Source: Meiothermus ruber DSM 1279 (GTDB lineage Bacteria > Deinococcota > Deinococci > Deinococcales > Thermaceae). Taken from it: a DNA stretch of 64,000 nt. Both the position numbers and the translations under genes were made by a program. Under the pieces are notes generated by a model that did no database searches, was not told the DNA's origin, and worked only from the letters and a program-made list of their open reading frames with translations. Where the stretch lies: NCBI RefSeq assembly GCF_000024425.1, contig NC_013946.1, positions 1-64,000 of the forward strand, written 5' to 3'. Positions within the stretch are counted from its first letter, which is position 1; each line of letters opens with the position of its first letter. Of the stretch, positions 54,821 to 64,000 are shown piece by piece.

Positions 54821-55558
54821 GTGAGTGACCCGCTGGCCGAGTTGAACCGTTTACAGGAACGCGACCTCGAGCTTGACCAGATTCGCGAAGATCAGTCCCG
54901 CGTTCCCGATGAGCTGGCCCAGGCCCGTGAGCACTTCAGGAAACTGGAAATTTCTCTGGGCGATTTGCAAGAGCAGCTGCGCGAGGTGCGCCTGGCCTAT
55001 AACAAGCTCGACCTCGAGCTGCAAGACCTCAAAAGCAAGCGCGAAAAAGCCAAGGCAGCCCAGGCCCAGGCCACCGGGGCTAAAGAGCAGACCCAGTACG
55101 GCGAGCAGATTCGCCAGTTGTCGGGCCTGATTGAAGACCTCGAGGGCAACAACAAGGATATCGTCGGTCAGATTATGCCGCTGCTCGAGCAGATCGAGAA
55201 GCTGGAGGCGGAACTGGCCCAGGTCAAGGCCCAGATGGAAGAGGCCCGGCCTAAGCTCGAGGCTTTGGAGACAGCCAACCAGGCGCGGGTGGATGCCCTC
55301 GAGGCCGAATACCAGTCCAAAAAGGTCAGCCGCGACCAGTTAGCGGCCACCATCCCCACTGCCATTGTTAAGGAGTACGAGTCCATCCGCCGGGCTCGCA
55401 AAGGCACCGGCCTGACCAAAATGGCCAAGGCCGGCAACGGCTACCGCTGCACCGCCTGCAATGTGCAGCTTCCCATGCACGTGGCCCAGCAGGTTCACCA
55501 GGCCAGCAAGGTGGTGCGCTGCCCCTCCTGCGGGCGCATTCTTTGGAAAGGCGCGTAG
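54821..55558 (+). CDS. Zinc-ribbon coiled-coil protein (DUF164-like)
   Basis: The 245-residue protein is a long coiled coil (residues 5 to about 180, rich in Leu/Glu/Gln/Lys) followed by a C4 zinc ribbon: YRCTACNVQLPMHVAQQ and VRCPSCGRILW. This layout is that of the CT398/DUF164 family of unknown function, thought to bind nucleic acid or act as a scaffold. TAGACT (54809-54814) lies six bases before the GTG, so the transcript is probably leaderless. Confidence 0.85.
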   Translation: MSDPLAELNRLQERDLELDQIREDQSRVPDELAQAREHFRKLEISLGDLQEQLREVRLAYNKLDLELQDLKSKREKAKAAQAQATGAKEQTQYGEQIRQLSGLIEDLEGNNKDIVGQIMPLLEQIEKLEAELAQVKAQMEEARPKLEALETANQARVDALEAEYQSKKVSRDQLAATIPTAIVKEYESIRRARKGTGLTKMAKAGNGYRCTACNVQLPMHVAQQVHQASKVVRCPSCGRILWKGA

Positions 55559-55574
55559 TCGCGGTCGCCTCCCC

Positions 55575-56066
55575 ATGCCCTATACCCCCATCCTGGCTAC
55601 CCTGGGCTTCGTGCTGTCGCCGGACAGGCAGGAGGTGCTGCTGGTGTACCGCAACGCCCGGTCTCAGGATCCGGCCTATGGCCTATACAACGGCCTGGGC
55701 GGCAAGCTCGAGCCCCACGAAGACGTGGTGGCGGGCATGCGGCGGGAAATCCTGGAAGAATCCGGCCTCACTGCACTGCAACTCCACCTGCGCGGCACCA
55801 TCTCCTGGCCGGGGTTTGGCCGGCAGGGCGAGGACTGGTTCGGCTTCATTTTTCTGATTACAGAATGGACAGGCAGCCCCCATGCAGCCAATGGCGAAGG
55901 CGAGCTGCACTGGGTACCCATCCAAAAAATTCTGCGCCAGGAGCTGCCCATGTGGCCGGGCGACCGGTACTTCTTGCCGCTGGTCTTCGATGCCGATCCA
56001 CGGCCTTTTCATGGAGTGATGCCCTACCGCGGGGGCCAGGTGCTCTCCTGGTCGTTTAGCCGCTAG
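55575..56066 (+). CDS. Nudix hydrolase (MutT-like)
   Basis: The 163-residue protein has a complete Nudix box (GGKLEPHEDVVAGMRREILEESGL in parts: GGKLEPHEDV, REILEESGL), which binds Mg2+ and cleaves nucleoside diphosphate-X substrates. LYNGLGGKLEP and the C-terminal LPLVFDADPRPFHG resemble 8-oxo-dGTP diphosphatases. ATG at 55575 lies 16 bases after the zinc-ribbon gene; the frame extends upstream only as a shadow. Confidence 0.9.
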   Translation: MPYTPILATLGFVLSPDRQEVLLVYRNARSQDPAYGLYNGLGGKLEPHEDVVAGMRREILEESGLTALQLHLRGTISWPGFGRQGEDWFGFIFLITEWTGSPHAANGEGELHWVPIQKILRQELPMWPGDRYFLPLVFDADPRPFHGVMPYRGGQVLSWSFSR

Positions 56067-56243
56067 TCGGCCTGTCCTCCGCACTGAGGCCGTCCGAAAC
56101 CGTTCCGTTTACCTCGGAAGCAACAGGCCCCGACGGAGATTAACACCATCTCATGCCAGCGGGGTTTCTTTCTGTTACCATGACGTTACGTCGTCCCTGC
56201 TATTTACGGTTATTTATCACATTAAGGGAGGAGCCAGGCCTGT

Positions 56244-56522
56244 ATGATAACCATTCACCGTTCGGGACAGTATCGCTTTTACGTCAACTCGGGCTATAAC
56301 CTCGAGCCCCCCTACATCTGCGTCAAGCATGAGGGGCACGTCGCCAAGTTTTCGCTCCAGCCGCTGGCCTTGCAGTCCAACAACGGTTTTTCCCGCACCG
56401 AGCTGAGCCGCATCCAGCAGGCCGTTCTGGATGCCCGCGACCAATTGCTCAAACACTGGGCCAACGTCCGGGGCACCGAGGGCGAGAAGCCCAGCGGGGA
56501 GCTGCTCCTGCACCAGGAGTGA
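56244..56522 (+). CDS. DUF4160-like small protein, 92 residues
   Basis: The protein starts MITIHRSGQYRFYVNSGYNLEPPYICVKHEGHVAKF in parts (QYRFYVNSGYNLEPPYICV), a pattern resembling DUF4160 proteins (RIYMYYxDHNPPHFHAxYG). The C-terminal half is helical (LSRIQQAVLDARDQLLKHWA). DUF4160 proteins are often found as small accessory or toxin-antitoxin-like genes; no function is known. GGGAGGAGCC lies upstream. The 177 bases before it hold no gene. Confidence 0.7.
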   Translation: MITIHRSGQYRFYVNSGYNLEPPYICVKHEGHVAKFSLQPLALQSNNGFSRTELSRIQQAVLDARDQLLKHWANVRGTEGEKPSGELLLHQE

Positions 56523-56526
56523 GGCT

Positions 56527-57291
56527 TTAGACGGGCCGGCCCGCCATCATAAAGCTGGCGGTCATGCCGCCGTCCACCGGCAGGATCGCCCCGGTGATAA
56601 AGCTGGCTTTTTCGGAGGCCAAAAACACCACAGCCTGGGCCACCTCCTCGGGCCGGCCTAAGCGGCGCAGGGCGTGCAGGTCTTCCCAGTCCTGCCGGGT
56701 GAGTTCGGGGTGCGGGGACATCTGGATGGCCTCCAGCACGTTTTCGGTAGCGATGGCTCCAGGGGCCACCGCATTGACCCGGATCTTCATGGGGGCCAGG
56801 TCGAGCGCCAAGGAGCGGGTCAGGTTGACCAGACCCCCTTTGGAGGCATTGTAGGCCGCGTTGTTCTGTTCGGCGAACAGGCCCTGCACGCTGGCTACGT
56901 TTACAATCGCACCCCCGCCCTCTTTGACCATCTCCCGCGCGGCCAGCGCCGAGAGGTGCATGGGGGCGGTCAGGTTGACCTCCAGGGCCTGCCGCCAGTC
57001 GGCCAGCCCCACCTTGAGCGCCGAACCGGGGGGTGCGATGGCCGCATTGTTGACCAGGACGTGCACCCCACCCCACTGCTTGACCGCCTGCTCGACCAAA
57101 CGCTCGCGGTGCTCGGGCTGGGCCAGGTCGGCGTAGACGAACAGGCCCCCCAGGCGCTTGGCTACCTCGAGGCCCTCGGGCCGCACGTCGCACAGAACCA
57201 GAAGAGCCTGCTCCTCCGCAAAAGCCTCGGCGATGGCCCGTCCAATGCCCCGGGCTGCGCCGGTGACCAGTACCACTTTGCCGTGAAACAT
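56527..57291 (-). CDS. Short-chain dehydrogenase/reductase
   Basis: The 254-residue classical SDR has the cofactor loop [21 protein letters not shown], catalytic Ser in [11 protein letters not shown], Tyr and Lys in [10 protein letters not shown] and the C-terminal [16 protein letters not shown]. Asp after the second strand (LCDVRPEG) suggests NAD(H) preference. The substrate is not evident. I start at ATG 57291; a TTG six bases before is in frame. It is convergent with the DUF4160-like gene. Confidence 0.9.
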   Translation of the reverse strand: MFHGKVVLVTGAARGIGRAIAEAFAEEQALLVLCDVRPEGLEVAKRLGGLFVYADLAQPEHRERLVEQAVKQWGGVHVLVNNAAIAPPGSALKVGLADWRQALEVNLTAPMHLSALAAREMVKEGGGAIVNVASVQGLFAEQNNAAYNASKGGLVNLTRSLALDLAPMKIRVNAVAPGAIATENVLEAIQMSPHPELTRQDWEDLHALRRLGRPEEVAQAVVFLASEKASFITGAILPVDGGMTASFMMAGRPV

Positions 57292-57382
57292 GCCCAAAGT
57301 TTATCCAAAGCCAGCTTGTTGTGGGGCCGCTGGAAGCCTGAGAGGAGCCCACCCCTCGATTGCTTTCTGTTACGGTAAGTTT

Positions 57383-57637
57383 ATGGCGCAAGGATTGGTA
57401 AGTGGAAAATATCAACTTACTTTACCGGTAGAAGTCCGCAAGGCGCTGGGCATCAAGCCGGGCGACCGCGTGGAGTATGTGGTCAAGGAGGGGCGTCTGG
57501 AGATCTGGGTGATCCGCCCTGACCTGTCCAAGGTGCTCGACGAGGTGCTTGCCGAGCACGACTTCGCCGCGCTACGCGCCGAGACCCACGATGATGCCGT
57601 GCGGTACGTGCGGGAGATGCGGAGCCTGGATGATTAG
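57383..57637 (+). CDS. AbrB/SpoVT-family antitoxin
   Basis: The 84-residue protein has a swapped-hairpin AbrB domain: GLVSGKYQLTLPVEVRKALG, IKPGDRVEYVVKEGRLEI. The C-terminal part (HDFAALRAETHDDAVRYVREM) would bind the toxin. TACGGT (57371-57376) lies six bases before the ATG. It overlaps the start of a PIN-domain gene by eight bases. The antitoxin seems intact while its toxin is broken. Confidence 0.87.
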   Translation: MAQGLVSGKYQLTLPVEVRKALGIKPGDRVEYVVKEGRLEIWVIRPDLSKVLDEVLAEHDFAALRAETHDDAVRYVREMRSLDD

Positions 57638-58014
57638 CCTGGACACCAACGTGATATTTTCGGCGCTCAACAAGGCGGGTGTCCACCACGACCGCGCCCG
57701 GCAGCTCCTGAAAAAGTATGGGGCGCTGGTTCTCTCGCCGGTGGTACACGCCGAGCTGATGGCCTCGAGCGATGCGCCGGGCATCCAACTTTTCCTGCAG
57801 AAAGCCCAGATATCTACCCTCTGGGAGGTGCCGCCCGCGGTGTGGGAAGCGGCGGGTAGGGGCTTTGGACAGTAGGCGCAAGGGCGGGCTCCCGCGAAGA
57901 ACCCTGGCCGACTTCCTGATTGCCGCCCATGCCGAGTATCACGGGCTCGGGGTGATGAGCTTCGACGACACGGTTTTCACCGCGGTCTTCCCCAGCCTGC
58001 GGTTAATCCGCTAG
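57630..58014 (+). pseudogene. PIN-domain toxin gene with a one-base frameshift
   Basis: The first part encodes MISLDTNVIFSALNKAGVHHDRA and SPVVHAELMASSDAPG with the first two acidic PIN residues, then runs to a stop at 57873-57875. The +1 frame continues GLPRRTLADFLIAAHAEYHGL and MSFDDTVF with the remaining two acidic residues. Removing one G from the GGGG run at 57859-57862 gives a continuous 127-residue PIN protein (EAAGRALDSRRKGGLPRRTL). A one-base insertion in vivo or a sequencing error in the run could explain it. Confidence 0.85.
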
Positions 58015-58024
58015 GTGCCAAGCG

Positions 58025-58906
58025 TTAAGACCGGGGGGCGCGGGTTTTGCCGTCCAGGGTCAGGAGGGGGCCGTACAGCTCGGGCCGACGGTCGCGGAAG
58101 AAACCAAAACCGGCCCGGAAAGCGCGGGCTTCCTCCAGGTTGAGTTCGGCCAGCAGGATGGTCTCTTCGCTGCGGCCGGCCTCGGCCAGCTTGTTGCCCA
58201 TGTAGTCGGCGATGAAGGAGGAGCCGTAGTAGGTCTGGGTGTGGCCCTCCACCACCTCGGTGCCCACCCGGTTGGCCGCCGCCAGGTAGCAGAGATTCGC
58301 GACCGCATGGCCGATCATGGCCCGCTGCCACATGTCTTTGGTATCCACCCCGCCCGCCTCGGCCGGCTCGGAGCCGATGGCCGTGGGGTAGAGCAGAATC
58401 TCGGCCCCCAGCAGGGCCATGCTGCGGGCGCACTCGGGGAACCACTGGTCCCAGCAGATGCCGGCCCCCACGTGGCCGAAGCGGGTAGGGAAGGCCTTGA
58501 AGCCGGTATCGCCGGGGTTGAAGTAGTATTTCTCCTCGTAGCCGGGGCCGTCGGGGATGTGCGACTTGCGGTAAACCCCCAGCACCTCCCCCGAGGCGTC
58601 AATCAGGGCCAGGCTGTTGAAGTAAGCCTGCCCCGCTTTTTCGAAAAACGAGATGGGGAGCACCACCTGTAGCTCCCGGGCTAGCTGCTGGAAGTGCGGC
58701 AGAAAAGGGTGATGCTCGACCGGGTGGGCCAGGGCAAAGAACCTTTCCCGCTCGACCTGGCAGAAGTAGAGGCTCTCGAAAAGCTCGGGCAGCAGCACGA
58801 TCTGCGCGCCCTGGGCGGCGGCCTCGCGCACCATCTGGGTGGCCTTGGCCACGTTCTGCTCGCGGTCGGCGGTCATGGACATCTGAACAACGGCTAGCTT
58901 GGTCAT
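58025..58906 (-). CDS. aguB: N-carbamoylputrescine amidase
   Basis: AguB hydrolyses N-carbamoylputrescine to putrescine, ammonia and CO2. The 293-residue protein is a nitrilase-fold amidohydrolase with Glu in LLPELFESLYF, Lys in GVYRKSHIPDGPGYEEKYYF and catalytic Cys in GAGICWDQWFPECAR. The KYYF-NPGDTGFKAF segment is typical of AguB. It follows agmatine deiminase by ten bases, which supports the assignment over other amidases. Confidence 0.92.
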   Translation of the reverse strand: MTKLAVVQMSMTADREQNVAKATQMVREAAAQGAQIVLLPELFESLYFCQVERERFFALAHPVEHHPFLPHFQQLARELQVVLPISFFEKAGQAYFNSLALIDASGEVLGVYRKSHIPDGPGYEEKYYFNPGDTGFKAFPTRFGHVGAGICWDQWFPECARSMALLGAEILLYPTAIGSEPAEAGGVDTKDMWQRAMIGHAVANLCYLAAANRVGTEVVEGHTQTYYGSSFIADYMGNKLAEAGRSEETILLAELNLEEARAFRAGFGFFRDRRPELYGPLLTLDGKTRAPRS

Positions 58907-58916
58907 GGCGGCTCCT

Positions 58917-59963
58917 CTAGCGTGTTTGGCCCGGCCATATGGCGCCGGCGGGCTGCTGCTGGGTGACGCAGTGGAAGCTGCCCCCGCCGGTGATCAGGTA
59001 GCGGCTTTGGAGGCCGATCACCTCGCGGCCGGGGAAGAGCGGGCGCAGGATTTCCAGGGCCTGTTCGTCGTGGGGGTCGCCGTAGATGGGCACCAGCACG
59101 GCGCCGTTGGCGATGTAGAAGTTGGCGTAGGTGAGGGGGAGGCGGGTCTCGCTATCCAGCCAGAGCGGGTTTTTGGGGAGGGGCAGCTCCACGATGCGAA
59201 AACCCCCCAGGCTTCGCAGGATTTCCAGGTTCTCCTGCAGGGGGCGGTGGTTGGGGTCGTCGGGGTCTGGGCAGACCGCCGTCACAATGGTATAGGGCGA
59301 GGCAAAGCGGGTCAGGGTGTCGATGTGTCCGTCGGTGTGGTCGCCCTCGAGGCCGTTGCCCAGCCAGATCAGGTGCTCGATGCCCAGAAACTGTTGCAGG
59401 TAGCCCTCGAGCGCCTCCTCGTCGAGGCCGGGGTTGCGCGCCGGTGAGAGCAGGCACTGCCGGGTGGTGAGGCCCACCCCCTGACCGTTGACCTCGAGGC
59501 TCCCCCCCTCCATCACGATGCCCGCCTCGAACAGCCCCATGCCCAGGATGCGGGCCATCTGCAAGGGCATCTGGTTGTCCTGCTGGGCTGGGTACTTCCC
59601 GCCCCAACCGTTGAACTCCCAGTTGACGGCGGCCACCTCAACTGGCCCCGACGGGGGGGTACGGGTTACAAAAATCGCCCCGGAGTCGCGCAGCCACAGG
59701 TCGTCGTGGGGGATGCGGTGAAAGGTGATGGGGCCCGCCAGCCTTTGCCGGGCGTCCCGCTCGGATTCTTCGTCGTGCAGCACCAGGTGCACCGGCTCGA
59801 AGCGGGCCAGGGTGTTCACGAAGGCCGCGAACTCCTGCCGCACGGGCTCCAGGTAGCCCAGCCATTTTTCCTCGTCGTAGGGCCAGGCCGTCCAGGTGGC
59901 GGCGTGCGGGGCCCATTCGGCGGGCATACGAAAGCCCAGGGCGCGGGGGGTGAGGTTCTCCAC
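58917..59963 (-). CDS. aguA: Agmatine deiminase
   Basis: AguA converts agmatine to N-carbamoylputrescine. The 348-residue protein shows LGFRMPAEWAPHAATWTAWP, DDLWLRDSGAIFV, NWEFNGWGGKYPAQQDN, GHTDGHIDT in the form EGDHTDGHIDTL, and a C-terminal TGGGSFHCVTQQQP with the catalytic Cys. I choose GTG at 59963 (ENLTPRALGFRMPAEW). TATACT lies about ten bases before it on the minus strand, so the leader is very short. It heads the aguA-aguB pair. Confidence 0.93.
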   Translation of the reverse strand: MENLTPRALGFRMPAEWAPHAATWTAWPYDEEKWLGYLEPVRQEFAAFVNTLARFEPVHLVLHDEESERDARQRLAGPITFHRIPHDDLWLRDSGAIFVTRTPPSGPVEVAAVNWEFNGWGGKYPAQQDNQMPLQMARILGMGLFEAGIVMEGGSLEVNGQGVGLTTRQCLLSPARNPGLDEEALEGYLQQFLGIEHLIWLGNGLEGDHTDGHIDTLTRFASPYTIVTAVCPDPDDPNHRPLQENLEILRSLGGFRIVELPLPKNPLWLDSETRLPLTYANFYIANGAVLVPIYGDPHDEQALEILRPLFPGREVIGLQSRYLITGGGSFHCVTQQQPAGAIWPGQTR

Positions 59964-59992
59964 AAAGCCAAAAGTATAGCAGGTTGACCGGG

Positions 59993-61099
59993 TTATTGCA
60001 GGGCGGCCTCGAGGTCGGCCCAGAGATCCTCGACATCCTCGATGCCCACGCTCAGCCGCAGCAGGGAAGGGGGTAGGTGCTCCTGCCCCGGAATGGCCGC
60101 CCGGCGCTCCATGGTAGACTCCACCCCCCCCAGGCTGGTGGCGTGGCGGATCAGCCGGACGCGCCGACAGACCGCGTCGGCCTCGGCGGCCCCGCCGTGC
60201 AGCTCGAAGGAGATGATGCTGCCAAAGCCCTTCAGCACGCGCCTGGCGGTGGCGTGGGTGGGGTGGGAGGGGAGGCCTGGGTAGCGCACACGGGCCACCC
60301 GGGGGTGCTGCTCGAGGCGAAGGGCCAGCGTCTGGGCGTTCTCCTGGGCTTTTTGCAGGCGGAGGGCCAGGGTGCGCGCCCCCCGCACGGCCAGGAAGGC
60401 CTCGAGGGTGCCGGGGGTGGCGCCGCTGAGTTCCCTGGACTTTCGCAGGGCCTGCCACAAAGCCTCGTCGCGGGTGGTGGCCACCCCCCCGAGCAGGTCG
60501 GAGTGGCCCCCGATAAACTTGGTGGCCGACTGAATGGAGACCGTGGCCCCAAACGCCAGGGGCTGCTGGTTGAGGGGGGTGGCAAAGGTGTTGTCCACCG
60601 CCAGAATGGCGCCGGGCTTGCGCGGGGCCTGTCCGATGGCGGCCAGATCCACCACCGTGAGCAGCGGGTTGGAGGGGGACTCGAGCCAGATCAGGTCGGC
60701 CTCGCCACAGGCCCGCACCCAGCCCTCGGTGTCCTCCAGGGCCAGCCGACGCACCGACCAGCGCTTCTTCTCGGCTCCGGCCAGGGCCAGCCCCACCACC
60801 CCCTGGTAGCAGTCGTCCGGCAGCACCACCAGCGCCCCCACCGGAAGCTGATCAAAAACCGCCGCCACCGCGGCCATACCCGAGGCAAAGGCCACGGCCT
60901 TCCCATCCTCGAGCCCCCCCACCAGGGCCTCGAGGGCCTCCCAGGTGGGCGTGCCGCCGTCGCGGGCGTAGGCCCGTTCCTGCCCCAGGATGAAGTTGGA
61001 GGCCGGAACCAGCGGGGTATTGAGGGGTTCGCCGGGCGCGGTTGGGCGGCCAGCGGCCACCAGCCAGGAGGCCGGTCTGAGTCGGGAAGGCTTGTCCAT
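59993..61099 (-). CDS. Cys/Met metabolism PLP-dependent enzyme (cystathionine synthase/lyase type)
   Basis: The 368-residue protein is a trans-sulfuration-family PLP enzyme: LVPASNFILGQERAYARDG, AFASGMAAVAAVFDQL, LESPSNPLLTVVDL, DNTFATPLNQQPLAFGA and SATKFIGGHSDLLGG, where Lys binds PLP. GVESTMERRAAIPGQEHLPP in part is the C-terminal signature. Gamma-synthase and gamma-lyase cannot be separated by eye. ATG at 61099 (MDKPSRLRPAS) is preferred. It lies 29 bases upstream of aguA and may be cotranscribed. Confidence 0.87.
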   Translation of the reverse strand: MDKPSRLRPASWLVAAGRPTAPGEPLNTPLVPASNFILGQERAYARDGGTPTWEALEALVGGLEDGKAVAFASGMAAVAAVFDQLPVGALVVLPDDCYQGVVGLALAGAEKKRWSVRRLALEDTEGWVRACGEADLIWLESPSNPLLTVVDLAAIGQAPRKPGAILAVDNTFATPLNQQPLAFGATVSIQSATKFIGGHSDLLGGVATTRDEALWQALRKSRELSGATPGTLEAFLAVRGARTLALRLQKAQENAQTLALRLEQHPRVARVRYPGLPSHPTHATARRVLKGFGSIISFELHGGAAEADAVCRRVRLIRHATSLGGVESTMERRAAIPGQEHLPPSLLRLSVGIEDVEDLWADLEAALQ

Positions 61100-61133
61100 G
61101 CCCGCAAGTATACCCACCTGCTACACTATTGTC

Positions 61134-61367
61134 ATGGTGCAACTGTTCAACGCCGATACCGGCGCGCCCATCGGCCAGATTAGCGAGGCCCAGCTTTCGT
61201 TCCTGGTCGCCCAGATGGAAGAGGAACACGCCCAGGATCAGGACTACTACCTGAATGCGGATTTACTGGAGACCTGGCGTGAGCAGGGCGCCGACCCGGC
61301 CCTCATCGAGCTGCTGGCTAAAGCCATGGGGGATGGGGAAGAACTGAGCATCCGCTGGTCGAGGTAG
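61134..61367 (+). CDS. Hypothetical protein, 77 residues
   Basis: A small acidic cytoplasmic protein: QLFNADTGAPIGQISEAQLS, then QMEEEHAQDQDYYLNADLLE and GADPALIELLAKAMGDGEEL. No family was recognised, but the frame is clean, and TACACT (61122-61127) lies six bases before the ATG, a strong leaderless-type start. It ends one base before the stop of the converging phosphatase gene. Confidence 0.72.
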   Translation: MVQLFNADTGAPIGQISEAQLSFLVAQMEEEHAQDQDYYLNADLLETWREQGADPALIELLAKAMGDGEELSIRWSR

Positions 61368-62000
61368 CTACGAGAGTGTGGCCTCGTCCATCAGCCCCTC
61401 GGCCCAGGCCTCGAGGTGGCCCACATCCCCAATCGAGAGGGCGGTGCCTTCGGGGTAGAGCAGACGGGTGATGGAGGTGTTCTGGATTTGAAACTTGCGC
61501 CAGGAACCATTCTCCAGCTCGAGCACAATCTTGAGCGCGGCCCGGATCACCCCCCCGTGGGTCACCACGATAAACCGGCCTTCCGGTAGCTCCTCGATAA
61601 ATTCCTGTACCCGCGCGGCCAGGTCGGCCATGCTCTCGCCGCCGGGGCGCTTGGTGTTCCAGGGGTCGCGCTGGATGGCCTCGTGGAACTCGGGGTAGAG
61701 CACCTGCATCTCGCTGCGCAACAGCCCCTGCAACTCGCCGGCGTAAATCTCGCGCAGGCGGGGGTCGAAGGTAGGTGTAAGGCGCAGGGCCTCGGCGATG
61801 GGCTTGGCGGTGAGGGCCGCCCTTTGCAGATCGGAGCTGTACAGGCCATCGAAGCCCTGGCGGCAGGCGGCCAGGCGCTCGGCCACCCGGAAGGCCTGGT
61901 GCAGGCCCTGCGGGGAGAGATTGATGTCGTAATGCCCCTGAAAACGCCCCTCCGCGTTCCAGGGGGTCTCGCCGTGGCGTACCAGCCAGAGTTCTTTCAT
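61368..62000 (-). CDS. Histidine phosphatase family protein (phosphoglycerate mutase-like)
   Basis: The 210-residue protein has the phosphohistidine motif LWLVRHGETPWNAEGRFQGH, SDLQRAALTAKPIAEAL, the acid residue in REIYAGELQGL and VVTHGGVIRAAL with the second His. These define the histidine phosphatase superfamily. Candidate roles include cobalamin or sugar phosphate dephosphorylation; cofactor-dependent mutase activity cannot be excluded. It lies 15 bases after purM on the same strand. Confidence 0.88.
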   Translation of the reverse strand: MKELWLVRHGETPWNAEGRFQGHYDINLSPQGLHQAFRVAERLAACRQGFDGLYSSDLQRAALTAKPIAEALRLTPTFDPRLREIYAGELQGLLRSEMQVLYPEFHEAIQRDPWNTKRPGGESMADLAARVQEFIEELPEGRFIVVTHGGVIRAALKIVLELENGSWRKFQIQNTSITRLLYPEGTALSIGDVGHLEAWAEGLMDEATLS

Positions 62001-62015
62001 AGGAAGGTGCCGGGC

Positions 62016-63019
<1,004 letters not shown>

Positions 63020-63023
<4 letters not shown>

Positions 63024-64000
63024 AGCTCGACCCCCAGCATCTCGCCCAGCATCTTTTTGACCACGTCGGCCTTGGCGGTGCCCTTGGTCTCCTTCATGAT
63101 GGGGCCCAGCAGGGCGTTGGCGGCCTTGAGGTTGCCACCCTTGACCTGCTCCACCACCTTGGGGTTGGCAGCCACCACCCGCTCCACCAGGGGCCGCAGC
63201 GCGCCCTCGTCCGCGACCGCCCGCAGGCCGCGTTCCTCCACCAGCTTCAAGGGGTCGGCCCCTTCCATCACCTCGGGGAGTAGCTGGCTCAAGACCCGGT
63301 TGGTGATCTCGCGTCGCTCGAACAGCCCTGCCAGCGCGGCCAGGTGCTGGGGGGTGAGGGCAGTCTCCTGCACTTCCACCAGCCGCTCGTTCAGATAACC
63401 GGCCACCTCGGCGTTGAGCAGGTTGGCGACGGTCTGGGGGTTGCCCTGGTGGTGGGCCAGGGTTTGGTCGAAGAAGCGGGCCAGCGAGGGGTTGTAGGCC
63501 AGGATTTCGGCGTCGTAGGGGCGCACCCCGGCCTCCACGTAGCGGGCGTATTTCTGGGCGGGCAGCTCGGGCATGGCCGCGCGGAGCCGCTCAAGCCAGG
63601 CCTCGTCCACCACGATGGGGGGCAGGTCGGGGTCGGGGAAGTAGCGGTAGTCGGCCTCACCTTCCTTCAGGCGCATCACGTAGGTTTTGCCGGCGGCCTC
63701 GTCGAAGCCTAAAGTGGCCTGCTCGACCCTGCGCCCGCTGCGCAGGATTTCCTGCTGCCGCCGTATCTCGTACTCGAGGGCCCGCGCCACGCTGCGGAAG
63801 GAGTTCAGGTTCTTGATCTCGACCTTGGTTCCGAGCGGCTCTCCCACCCGCCGCACCGAGACGTTCACGTCGGCCCGCATCTTGCCCTCCTCGGGGTTGG
63901 CGTCGGATACCCCCAGGGTCTGGGCGATCGAGCGAATGTGGGAGAGAAAAACCCGGGCCTGCTCGGGGGTGCGGATGTCCGGTTCGGTGACCATCTCGAT
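63020..64000 (-). CDS. gatB: Asp/Glu-tRNA amidotransferase subunit B (5' end outside window)
   Basis: GatB is the kinase and tRNA-binding subunit of GatCAB, which converts Glu-tRNA(Gln) and Asp-tRNA(Asn) to the amide forms. The visible C-terminal 326 residues include EMVTEPDIRTPEQARVFL, MRADVNVSVRR, GTKVEIKNLNSFRSVARALE in parts, the DYRYFPDPDLPP motif and the YqeY-like tail (LKAANALLGPIMKETKG, ADVVKKMLGEML). The frame runs off the right edge at 64000. It is cotranscribed with purM through a four-base overlap. Confidence 0.95.

Overview
The window reads as the start of a bacterial chromosome. It opens a few bases before dnaA, and the dnaA-dnaN gap holds a full replication origin. High GC, several near-leaderless start sites, an LysW-type lysine-pathway hydrolase, a tandem thioredoxin-fold oxidoreductase and a GTTGCAAAC...ATTGAAAC CRISPR repeat point to the Deinococcus-Thermus phylum, most likely Meiothermus. 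The genus is an inference from gene content and was not checked against a database.

Layout. 1-7 kb: dnaA, oriC (about fourteen DnaA boxes, a DnaA-trio run and an AT-rich unwinding tract), dnaN, eno, pyk and a secreted hydrolase. 7-11.4 kb: a dehydratase remnant, azlC-azlD, a DMT permease, a flavin monooxygenase and a prenyl synthase. 11.4-12.7 kb: an accessory patch with a palindromic pair of DnaA boxes, a 7-repeat CRISPR array without cas genes, and a repeat-protein gene broken by a stop codon. 12.8-17.5 kb: pspA, hypotheticals and dxs. 17.5-20.4 kb: a probable Mn2+ riboswitch before a 61-residue cationic protein, then a sulfur-handling locus (two rhodaneses, a thioredoxin-like oxidoreductase, a CsoR/CstR-family repressor lacking the copper-binding His). 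20.3-26.3 kb: a segment bounded by two inverted copies of a 141-bp repeat. 26.4-31.4 kb: two convergent two-component systems and small envelope proteins. 31.5-34.4 kb: a secreted intradiol dioxygenase and an ApbE-DUF2271-PepSY flavinylation operon. 34.4-39.5 kb: a sugar ABC importer without ATPase plus a glycosidase-like gene. 39.6-45.6 kb: tsaE, an efflux pump, a macrodomain protein, a VapBC-type module, an acyltransferase-like hydrolase, a phosphatase and a split chromate transporter. 45.6-50.6 kb: five consecutive GNAT acetyltransferases. 50.8-64 kb: a frameshifted HD-GYP gene, an SDR-like protein, nrdR, a zinc-ribbon protein, a Nudix hydrolase, a broken AbrB/PIN module, aguA-aguB, a Cys/Met PLP enzyme, a phosphatase, purM and gatB (cut by the window end).

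The main themes are gene decay and local DNA structure. Five genes look broken, including both cyclic-di-GMP enzymes. The frameshift in the HD-GYP gene sits inside a perfect 24-bp inverted repeat that becomes perfect only through the frameshifting base. The 141-bp repeat carries a hairpin whose loop is inverted relative to its flanks between the two copies. The best candidates for undescribed biology are the Mn riboswitch/small-protein pair, this repeat family, and the DnaA-box palindrome in the CRISPR leader. No rRNA or tRNA gene was recognised.
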